8,052 nt of DNA from NCBI GenBank assembly GCA_023135025.1, contig JAGLTY010000083.1:1-8052 (forward strand), given 5' to 3'. Of this stretch, positions 1-6,420 are shown piece by piece. The notes beneath the pieces were generated by a model. That model had not been told where the DNA came from and made no database searches. It worked only from the letters and a program-made list of their open reading frames with translations. The DNA comes from Bacteroidales bacterium (GTDB taxonomy: Bacteria; Bacteroidota; Bacteroidia; Bacteroidales; GCA-2748055). Numbering within the stretch: the first letter of the stretch is position 1; the number at the start of each line of letters is the position of its first letter. The position numbers and the translations under genes are program-made.

Positions 1-810
1 AAGGAGATCTATTTCTGTGTAGCCATCGGCAACTACACCTACTCAACGATTCTATATACAAAAGAGGTAAACGGGAAATGGCTCCCACCGGAGATTGTTC
101 CCTTCTCGGGCGGACCGGGGGTGGCCGATTTTGAACCCGCATTTTCGCCTGACGGGTCGAAACTGTTTTTTCTCTCCAGCCGTCCGGATGGCGACGAGCC
201 GGTGGGTGACCAGGATATCTGGGTGGTGGAACGGACAGAAGGAGAGTGGGGTGTTCCTCAAAACCTGGGAGAACCGGTCAACACTGATGGCGGGGAGTAT
301 TTCCCCTCCGTTACTTCCAATGGCACACTCTATTTCACCCGCAATGAAAAGGGGAGCCGCCTGAACCAGATCTTCCGCAGCAGATGGGTGGACGGTGCCT
401 TCCGGGAGCCAGAGCTGCTACCCCAACAGGTCAATTGCGGAACCAACCGCTACAATGCATTTATTGCCCCGGATGAGAGCTATATCATTGTCCCGGCAGC
501 CGGCATGGCCGATGCCTATGACGGGGTGGACTATTATATCGTATTCAGGGATGAAAATGACCGATGGTCGGAGCCGGTCAATATGGGGGCGCTGGTGAAC
601 ATGGACAATGCACGGGGCTGGTCGCCCTATGTCTCTCCCGACCAAAAAGCCTTCTTCTTTATGGCCACCCGTACCAATGAGATTGAGGAGGCCGACTGGA
701 GCTATGAAAACCTGAAGAACCTGTATGACTCCCCCGGAAACGGAAATGCCGACATCTACTGGGTAGATGCCGGTTTTTTCCGTATTCTAAAAGAGAAAGC
801 ACTGTTTTAA
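1..810 (+). CDS. PD40/TolB-like beta-propeller protein, C-terminal part (5' end outside window)
   Basis: The reading frame is open from the first base, so this is the 3' part of a longer gene (269 residues visible, TAA stop). A GTG at 121 lies inside the propeller and is not a credible start. Four PD40 (WD40-like) strands can be seen, counting residues from base 1: FEPAFSPDGSKLFFLSSRP near 44-62, YFPSVTSNGTLYFTR near 100-114, YNAFIAPDESYIIVPA near 151-166 and WSPYVSPDQKAFFFMATR near 207-224. Between them are blade segments such as DIWVVER and the late NGNADIYWVDAGF typical of this group. Such proteins are usually exported and act as binding or scaffold domains, but the signal peptide would lie upstream and cannot be seen. 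No catalytic residues are recognisable and the ligand is unknown. The gene stops soon after the last blade, so there is no C-terminal OmpA domain. It converges on the permease gene with a 24-bp gap. Confidence 0.85.
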   Translation, partial: KEIYFCVAIGNYTYSTILYTKEVNGKWLPPEIVPFSGGPGVADFEPAFSPDGSKLFFLSSRPDGDEPVGDQDIWVVERTEGEWGVPQNLGEPVNTDGGEYFPSVTSNGTLYFTRNEKGSRLNQIFRSRWVDGAFREPELLPQQVNCGTNRYNAFIAPDESYIIVPAAGMADAYDGVDYYIVFRDENDRWSEPVNMGALVNMDNARGWSPYVSPDQKAFFFMATRTNEIEEADWSYENLKNLYDSPGNGNADIYWVDAGFFRILKEKALF

Positions 811-837
811 AAACGCAACGGAAACACAACGCGTTTA
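808..837 (-). terminator. Possible weak terminator between convergent genes
   Basis: The gap between the propeller gene and the permease gene contains an inverted repeat, AAACGC (811-816) and GCGTTT (831-836), separated by 14 nt. Read on the minus strand, the second arm runs into five T residues, as expected for a factor-independent terminator of the permease transcript, and the first arm overlaps the permease TAA stop. The stem is only 6 bp with three G-C pairs and the loop is long, so it would be weak. On the plus strand no T-run follows the hairpin. This is inference from pattern only. Confidence 0.3.
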
Positions 838-3297
838 CTCATAGTGCAACGCGATAGCCGGGTTGATACGCGCCGCCTTCAGTGATGTAACGGTTACGGT
901 CACCATAGCAATGATAATGGCCAGCACTGCAGCCACCAGGAACAGCAGCGGCTGGAATCCCACATTGTAGGGGAAATCCCGCAGCCAGTCCTGCATCATA
1001 AAGTAAGCCACAGGCATGGCGATGAGAATGGAGATGCCCACTGCATAACCAACGCTTTTTGAGATCACTGTAACCACATTGGTCTCCGTCGCTCCCATCA
1101 CTTTGCGGATCCCTATCTCCCGTATCCTCTTCTGGGAGTTATATAGGGTCAGACCAAACAGACCAAGCGAAGCAATGAAAATGGCCAGTATGGAGAAGAT
1201 CATGGTAATGGCCCCGGTGCGTTTCTCTTCGGCATAATAGGAGTCCAGCTCCTCATCCAGGAAGAAGTACTGCAGGGGCTGATCATCTGTAAACGCCTTC
1301 CACGTCTTATCCATATGCTTCAATCCTGCCTCAATATTATCCTTGCCTGCAGCAAGTCTCAAGGTCAGATAGCCAGACCAGTCCCAGTCGCGGGGTTTCA
1401 GAATGGTAATCTGGGCTCCCACTTCATGCTTCAGAGTAAGAAAGTGGTAATCGTTCATCACACCAACAATACGCATCTCTCTGGCTCCATCCGGACCATT
1501 ATCGCCCCACATGATCGACTGGTTCAGGGGATCCTCCAGGTTATACTTCCTTACAGCAGCCTCGTTCACCAGGCAGGCTGACGAATCGCTGGAGAACTCC
1601 TCTGAAAAATAGCGGCTGTCGGGGGTGGCCAGTCCAAACCGGTAGGTCTCCATAAAATCTTCATCTGTCCAGAAGGTGTGAAACAGCACAGACTCCTCCG
1701 GCGGCCTTCCCTTGATCCCGTAAGCATTGTTGTTATTGGGTGCTCCCAGGTAGGCGGTGGAATTGGTGGCCGACAGTACAGAGGTATGGGTAGTTAACTC
1801 CCTTTTAAAAGTCTGTATCTCGTGGCCGTCTCCCAGCGGATGGATCCGCTCCATTACAACAAGCTGCTCCTTGTCAAAACCGAGATCCTTGTTGGTCATG
1901 TACCTGAACTGCCAGTATATCACCAGGGTTCCGGCAATGATAATGATGGAGACGGAGAACTGAATTATGACCAGGGCATTCCTCAATACAGTTGTCCCAT
2001 TCCTGGCGCTGGCATTCCCTTTCAGGGCAAAAATAGGTTTGAAAGAGGCCAGTACAAAGGATGGATAGCTCCCGCTGAGAAGTCCCACAAGGATGGCCAG
2101 AATAATAAAGGAGGGGATCATATACCACCGGAAGATATCACCATACTCCAGGTTCAGGCCCACCAGGTTATTAAACGGGGTCAGAAGCAGGGTGACCAGC
2201 ACAAGGGCGATCACCAGTGAGATCAGGCTCAGGAAGACGCTCTCAAACAAAAACTGGCTAATTAACTGCTTTCTGCCCGACCCCACCACCTTGCGCAGGC
2301 TCACCTCCTTGGCCCGGCTCAGGGAGCGGGCCGTACTGAGATTCATAAAGTTAATGGAGGCGATCACCAGAACAAAAAATGCAATAAGTCCAAAAATGAC
2401 CAGGTAGGTTCGGTTCCCAATGGGTCTGAATCCAATATCGCTGGGAACCTCAATCTCTGTGTCCAGATGGATCTTTAGCAAAGGCTGAGTGAAAACACCA
2501 TATTTGCCTCCAGACTCCATAAACTCCTCCGGAGAGATTCCCATGAATTGCTCCAAATCGGGACGGATATTCTCCAACAATGATGCATTAATTTTGTCAT
2601 CCAGATTACTCTGGCTGGCTCCTGGTCTTACCAGAATGTATGTCTGCATATGGTTATTGAACCATGCCGTTCTTCGACTCGATTCATAGGTTGAATAGGA
2701 GCAGATAAAATCATAATAGAAATGGGAGGTTCTGGGTGCATCTTCCACCACCCCGGTAACCCGATACAAATTTGAATCGTTATTCATGGCAATGGACTGC
2801 CCGATAGGGTTCCCCTCCGGAAAATACTGGTCCAGCTTTGATTCCGAAATCAGAATGGTATTGGGTTCATCCATGCAGGTGGCCGGATCCCCCTCCAGCA
2901 ATTTAATGGTAAACACCTCAAAGAAAGTTGAATCGACATACATGAGATGACCCTCCAGGTATTTGTTGGCCGGATCGACCCACATCAGGCGGTTGTTTGC
3001 AAAATCAAATCTGCAGTAATTCTCGATCTCCGGGATCTCCTCATGAAAAGTAGGTCCGAATATGGGACTGTTCCACGCCCCCTTGAACTCCTCCCCGGCC
3101 ATCTTACCCTCCAGGTAGAGCCTGTAGATATCTGCCGACCGGTCGTGAAAGCGGTCGTAGCTGGTCTCGCTGATGATATACAGTATGATAAAAATGGCAC
3201 TGGCCAGTCCAATGGCCAGTCCGGAAATATTGATCACATTGAATGCCTTGTTCTTGCTGATGCTTCTAATGGTGACCCTGATAAAATTCTTCCACAT
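835..3297 (-). CDS. ABC transporter permease, MacB/FtsX type with two modules
   Basis: This 820-residue protein is a full-length member of the large Bacteroidota permease family with duplicated MacB_PCD and FtsX regions. Eight membrane segments are visible: near 20-43, 298-319, 349-372, 393-417, 440-462, 695-718, 745-767 and 782-805. Periplasmic domains lie between segments 1 and 2 (about 45-295) and between 5 and 6 (about 465-690). Each module carries the conserved cytoplasmic loop, AKEVSLRKVVGSGR at 329-342 and REIGIRKVMGATE at 726-738, and the end INPAIALHYE matches the usual family C terminus. MacB-like permeases work with a separate LolD/MacB-type ATPase and move substrates or force across the periplasm rather than through a channel. 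No ATPase gene is visible here, so the partner must be elsewhere and the substrate is unknown. The ATG start fits the usual N-terminal MWKNFIR and lies behind an AT-rich leader without a Shine-Dalgarno sequence. The gene appears to be monocistronic and is divergent from the reductase gene. Confidence 0.92.
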   Translation of the reverse strand: MWKNFIRVTIRSISKNKAFNVINISGLAIGLASAIFIILYIISETSYDRFHDRSADIYRLYLEGKMAGEEFKGAWNSPIFGPTFHEEIPEIENYCRFDFANNRLMWVDPANKYLEGHLMYVDSTFFEVFTIKLLEGDPATCMDEPNTILISESKLDQYFPEGNPIGQSIAMNNDSNLYRVTGVVEDAPRTSHFYYDFICSYSTYESSRRTAWFNNHMQTYILVRPGASQSNLDDKINASLLENIRPDLEQFMGISPEEFMESGGKYGVFTQPLLKIHLDTEIEVPSDIGFRPIGNRTYLVIFGLIAFFVLVIASINFMNLSTARSLSRAKEVSLRKVVGSGRKQLISQFLFESVFLSLISLVIALVLVTLLLTPFNNLVGLNLEYGDIFRWYMIPSFIILAILVGLLSGSYPSFVLASFKPIFALKGNASARNGTTVLRNALVIIQFSVSIIIIAGTLVIYWQFRYMTNKDLGFDKEQLVVMERIHPLGDGHEIQTFKRELTTHTSVLSATNSTAYLGAPNNNNAYGIKGRPPEESVLFHTFWTDEDFMETYRFGLATPDSRYFSEEFSSDSSACLVNEAAVRKYNLEDPLNQSIMWGDNGPDGAREMRIVGVMNDYHFLTLKHEVGAQITILKPRDWDWSGYLTLRLAAGKDNIEAGLKHMDKTWKAFTDDQPLQYFFLDEELDSYYAEEKRTGAITMIFSILAIFIASLGLFGLTLYNSQKRIREIGIRKVMGATETNVVTVISKSVGYAVGISILIAMPVAYFMMQDWLRDFPYNVGFQPLLFLVAAVLAIIIAMVTVTVTSLKAARINPAIALHYE

Positions 3298-3518
3298 GTC
3301 AATTAGTTAATTATTTGTTAATTCATCGGTTCCCCAATAATACTCATGAAATGTGCCAATGGTTGTAGTATTCTGATTATATTGCGTTTAGACAAATTTC
3401 CAGGTCATGCAAGAGTACGGTATCGTACATGTCTGTACATATTCGTACACTGGATTTTTCAACTCTTTTGCCCTATCTTGTGTTATCAGTAGGACGACTA
3501 TTCATTTAAAATGTTACC
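3298..3518. promoter_or_regulatory. Divergent intergenic region between permease and reductase genes
   Basis: These 221 bp must hold the start signals for both flanking genes, which point away from each other. The permease-proximal third is very AT-rich and includes a 7-bp direct repeat, GTTAATT, at 3306-3312 and 3317-3323. The reductase-proximal half carries the GTAC array at 3415-3448. I looked for the Bacteroidota sigma-A pattern (TTTG, about 19 bp, TAnnTTTG) on both strands and found only poor matches. One is TTTG at 3467-3470 followed 19 bp later by a bare TA. On the minus strand a TATAAT string at 3372-3385 has no well-spaced -35 partner. I therefore do not assign exact promoters. No RNA gene or riboswitch-like structure is evident. 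Confidence 0.5.
3415..3448. repeat. Four GTAC palindromes phased at exactly 10 bp
   Basis: GTAC occurs at 3415, 3425, 3435 and 3445, each start exactly 10 bp after the previous one. The second and fourth are preceded by TC and followed by A (TCGTACA), and the third is TGTACAT. Since one turn of B-DNA is about 10.5 bp, all four copies face nearly the same side of the helix. The second and third copies also form a 5-bp inverted repeat, GTACA-TGTC-TGTAC (3425-3438). The array ends 70 bp before the reductase ATG and about 118 bp from the permease ATG, a position suited to an operator or activator site. The repeat pattern is directly visible; its role as a binding site is inferred and the protein is unknown. 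Confidence 0.6.
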
Positions 3519-4994
3519 ATGAAGCATCAAACAGTATCCCGCCGTCAATTTGTAAAGCTATCTGCTGCAGCTGCAGCCGGACTCACCATACTGCCTGGTT
3601 TTCGTTTCGGACTGGATCAGCTGCCTGCTCCCATGACCCGTACCTTTGGAAAAACCGGGTTTGAAGTGACTACCCTGGGACTGGGGGGACAAGCCTCCCT
3701 GCAGTGGACCCCGCCCGATGTGGACCCGGTGCCCATCATCCTGAAAGCATTTAAGATGGGGATCAATTACTATGATACCTCCAACCTCTACCAGGGGAGC
3801 CAGCTGAATTACGGAAAAGCGTTCCGTCAGCTGAACCTGATCCCCGGAGAGCCCGGATATGACAAAAAGCTGCGTGAATCGATCTTCCTGACCACCAAGA
3901 CCCATATCCGTTGGGCCAAACCGGGAGTGGAAGATACAGATGAGGTCCGTAACAGGACCCAGGGGGATCTTGGCGGAGGTGCCGTAGGTGACCTGAAACG
4001 CTCTCTTTCACAGATGTTTGGTGATGGCAATGGAAACTACCCTGAAGGAGCCTACGTCAATATGGTGTTGATGCATGCACTGAACAACACCGCCGAAGTG
4101 GATGTCCTTTATAAGGGCCTGGAGACCCCCCTGGATCCCGAGAGGAACTTCGGAACCCTGGTGGTTATGAAGGATTACAGGGATGGCACCAACCTTACAG
4201 GACTCAATCCGAAAAAAGAGAAGCTGATCAGGCATATCGGTTTCTCAGGTCACCTGAACTCACCGGCCATGATCAATATGATTCAGCGCGACAAGTGGGA
4301 GATCCTCGATGGTATGCTGGTGGCCATTAATTCTAACGACAAATTGTACCTGAATCACCAATACAACGTGATTCCGGTAGCAAAGGCGAAAAATCTTGGG
4401 ATCATCGCCATGAAGATTTTTGCTGATGGGGCCATGTATTCAAAGTATGCCAGCTGGACCAGGGACCACAACGGGGTGATAAGAACAGTTGGAACTCCGG
4501 AACTTCCCAGCAAACCGCTGGTAGAGTACGCCCTCTCCACCCCCGGAATCCATACCGCCATTATCGGGATCGGACAGATCTCAGATGAAAACCTGAAATG
4601 CCAGCTGGTGCAAAACTACTATGCAGCACAGATCGAACCCGGCTCGCTCACCGAAGAGAGACGTCTGGAAATTGAAAAGAGCACAGCCCATGTGAAAGAG
4701 GGAATGACCAACTATTTCCAAACTCCTCATGAAGGACTGACTCCCCCTCAGAATATTCAGGTCAGGGGAGAAACGGAGTTGGAAATTACCTGGGACACAG
4801 CATATGCTGCAGGGGCTCCCCTTTCTCACTACGAAGTGTTCAGGGGTAAAGAGCTTATGGCAACAATCCTGCATACACCGCAGATTACCACCGAGCCTTT
4901 CAAGTTCAAAGGCAATATGAAACAGGGCACCTATAAAGTGGTCACTGTCGACCGGGCAGGCAACCTGGCCGAAAGTGAAGTGATGGAGGTGTAG
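3519..4994 (+). CDS. Tat-exported aldo/keto reductase with C-terminal Fn3-like domain
   Basis: The protein has 491 residues. The N terminus carries a twin-arginine motif, SRRQFVK at 7-13, followed by an Ala-rich hydrophobic stretch (14-27), so export in folded form is predicted; no clean AxA cleavage site is seen. An aldo/keto reductase barrel follows (about 40-370). The catalytic tetrad can be placed: Asp86 in YYDTS, Tyr91, Lys127 in LTTK and His186 in VLMHAL, with the GFSGH motif at 241-245. Asp-Tyr spacing is the usual five residues, but Lys to His is 59 against about 33 in classic members, which implies a Gly/Asp-rich insertion around 130-165. Residues about 408-491 (PPQNIQVRG, LEITWD, YEVFRGKE, YKVVTVDRAGN) look like one fibronectin type III domain. 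There is one cysteine (361), so the 4Fe-4S ferredoxin tail of some relatives is absent. The family reduces carbonyls or oxidises alcohols with NAD(P)H; the substrate is unknown. The ATG directly before the Tat motif is the clear start. Confidence 0.9.
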   Translation: MKHQTVSRRQFVKLSAAAAAGLTILPGFRFGLDQLPAPMTRTFGKTGFEVTTLGLGGQASLQWTPPDVDPVPIILKAFKMGINYYDTSNLYQGSQLNYGKAFRQLNLIPGEPGYDKKLRESIFLTTKTHIRWAKPGVEDTDEVRNRTQGDLGGGAVGDLKRSLSQMFGDGNGNYPEGAYVNMVLMHALNNTAEVDVLYKGLETPLDPERNFGTLVVMKDYRDGTNLTGLNPKKEKLIRHIGFSGHLNSPAMINMIQRDKWEILDGMLVAINSNDKLYLNHQYNVIPVAKAKNLGIIAMKIFADGAMYSKYASWTRDHNGVIRTVGTPELPSKPLVEYALSTPGIHTAIIGIGQISDENLKCQLVQNYYAAQIEPGSLTEERRLEIEKSTAHVKEGMTNYFQTPHEGLTPPQNIQVRGETELEITWDTAYAAGAPLSHYEVFRGKELMATILHTPQITTEPFKFKGNMKQGTYKVVTVDRAGNLAESEVMEV

Positions 4995-4996
4995 GG

Positions 4997-6418
4997 TCAG
5001 TTTTTTCCGAATCCTTTTCTCTCCATTTTACCCCATTTGTTGCGGTTCAGTACCTTATCGATGTTCCCCTTGATGGTCATCAGCATCACCATGGGGTGGT
5101 AAAACAGTGGCTCCAGGAATGCTGTACCCATCAGGCGGAGTACATCCCGCCGCCTTTCATATTTGTGAAAGGTCATCTCTTCGAACAGCACCGACCAGAT
5201 GGAGAGCGAAACCGCGAAAAAATAGACAAAACCAAATAGCAGCAGAAAAAAGGGCCAGTTCAGTTTGCTGGTAATCAGCAGGAAGATAAACCAGCAAATC
5301 CCCAGGAACTCGATGATGGGCGCCAGGTACTCAAATATCAGCCAGTAGGGATAACCAAGTATCCCCAGTTTCTTGTATTTCCTGTTGAAGAAGAGCTTCC
5401 GGTGGGTAATCAGGGTCTCCATCGTTCCCCTGGTCCACCTGCTCCGTTGCCGGGCCAGCACCTTTACTGTATTGGGTACCTCTGTCCAGCAGAGTGGATC
5501 GGGAATATAGACCACATCATAGTTGAGGCCGTTGTCTACCATATACCTCCTGATACGTACCACCAGCTCCATATCCTCACCCACTGTATTGGTATTGTAT
5601 CCGCCCGACTTGATCACTATCTCACGGTCAAACATACCCAGCGCACCCGAAATAAGCAGCAGTCCGTCCAACTCGCTCCAGGCCATCCTTCCCATCAGAA
5701 AAGCCCTGGTATACTCCATGACCTGCGCACGGGGTAAAAATTTCTTAGGCAGGTTAATCTTTCGGATATGGCCGTCAGAAATTTCACATGAGTTGGCAAT
5801 GCGAATCACTCCACCCGCTCCGATCACACGCTTCTCCTTGGCCTCCATAAAAGGCTTTACCAGTTTTAGCAAGGCATCCGGCTCCATGATAGAGTCTGCA
5901 TCGATACTTACCACCAGGTCGTTTCTGCAGACATTCAGGCCCGCATTTAATGCATCGGCCTTTCCGCCATTGCTCTTGTCGATCACTGTCAGTTTTTTAA
6001 AGGATCGGTTCCGGGATTTATAAACTCCCCGAATCCGCTTGCACGACAGCCGGTAGTCAAAATAGTAGTTGACTTTCTCAAGATCATAATCCTTGATAAT
6101 CTTCTCCAGGGAGTCGTCCTTGCTACCATCATTTATAACTACTACCTCGTAATTGTTGTAATAGAGCGAAAGCAGTGTCCTGATGTTATCAATAATGGTC
6201 TCACTTTCATTATAAGCCGGCGCTATCACCGAAAGAGATGGAGCCAGGGGTGAAGCCACTATGGAGTTATAATCCACGTAGCTGTTCTTTCTCAGGTATT
6301 TTCTCAGGGAAATGGCCGAAAAAATTGTCAGGATCAGGTAGGTGGTAAAGATCAGCGCAGTAATAATAAATACTGCGTTCAGCACAAATAACTTCAATAT
6401 TTCGAATGCTCCTTCCAT
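4997..6418 (-). CDS. Membrane-bound family 2 glycosyltransferase (polysaccharide synthase type)
   Basis: The protein has 473 residues with one N-terminal membrane segment (about 10-36), a cytosolic GT2 domain (about 60-335), and C-terminal membrane segments near 358-382 and 388-412 with a possible third near 430-450. Signature residues of processive GT-A synthases are present: PAYNES at 67-72, NDGS at 96-99, GGKADALN at 151-158, the metal-binding DAD at 173-175, GED at 280-282 with the likely catalytic acidic residue, and QRSRW at 324-328, which holds the growing chain in BcsA/PgaC-like enzymes. No PilZ domain is present, so direct c-di-GMP control through that domain is not expected. By family, such proteins polymerise a nucleotide sugar and pass the chain through the inner membrane; which sugar cannot be told. 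The gene begins 2 nt after the HEAT gene stop (translational coupling likely) and is last in the operon as far as seen, ending 2 nt from the convergent reductase gene. Confidence 0.9.
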   Translation of the reverse strand: MEGAFEILKLFVLNAVFIITALIFTTYLILTIFSAISLRKYLRKNSYVDYNSIVASPLAPSLSVIAPAYNESETIIDNIRTLLSLYYNNYEVVVINDGSKDDSLEKIIKDYDLEKVNYYFDYRLSCKRIRGVYKSRNRSFKKLTVIDKSNGGKADALNAGLNVCRNDLVVSIDADSIMEPDALLKLVKPFMEAKEKRVIGAGGVIRIANSCEISDGHIRKINLPKKFLPRAQVMEYTRAFLMGRMAWSELDGLLLISGALGMFDREIVIKSGGYNTNTVGEDMELVVRIRRYMVDNGLNYDVVYIPDPLCWTEVPNTVKVLARQRSRWTRGTMETLITHRKLFFNRKYKKLGILGYPYWLIFEYLAPIIEFLGICWFIFLLITSKLNWPFFLLLFGFVYFFAVSLSIWSVLFEEMTFHKYERRRDVLRLMGTAFLEPLFYHPMVMLMTIKGNIDKVLNRNKWGKMERKGFGKN

Positions 6419-6420
6419 GA

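Noticed and set aside
121..123. GTG as the start of the propeller gene
   Set aside because: The same frame is open to base 1 and the upstream residues (KEIYFCVAIGNYTYSTILY) continue the blade pattern, so the true start is outside the window.
1822..2220. 132-residue open frame on the plus strand inside the permease gene
   Set aside because: It is antisense to a clearly real gene with intact domains. Its translation is low in hydrophobic order and resembles no family, so it is a shadow frame.
3372..3385. TATAAT-like string on the minus strand as a permease promoter
   Set aside because: No suitable -35 or Bacteroidota -33 TTTG lies at the correct spacing; the nearest TTTG is about 8-10 bp too close, so no promoter was called.
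3511..3522. Three-codon upstream ORF (ATG TTA CCA TGA) whose stop overlaps the reductase ATG
   Set aside because: Its ATG is out of frame with the reductase and has no ribosome binding site. In an AT-rich leader such a mini-ORF is readily explained by chance, and nothing supports translation.
3562..3582. CTGCAG repeats at the start of the reductase gene
   Set aside because: They encode the alanine run in the hydrophobic part of the Tat signal; codon repetition explains the pattern without an operator or unstable repeat.
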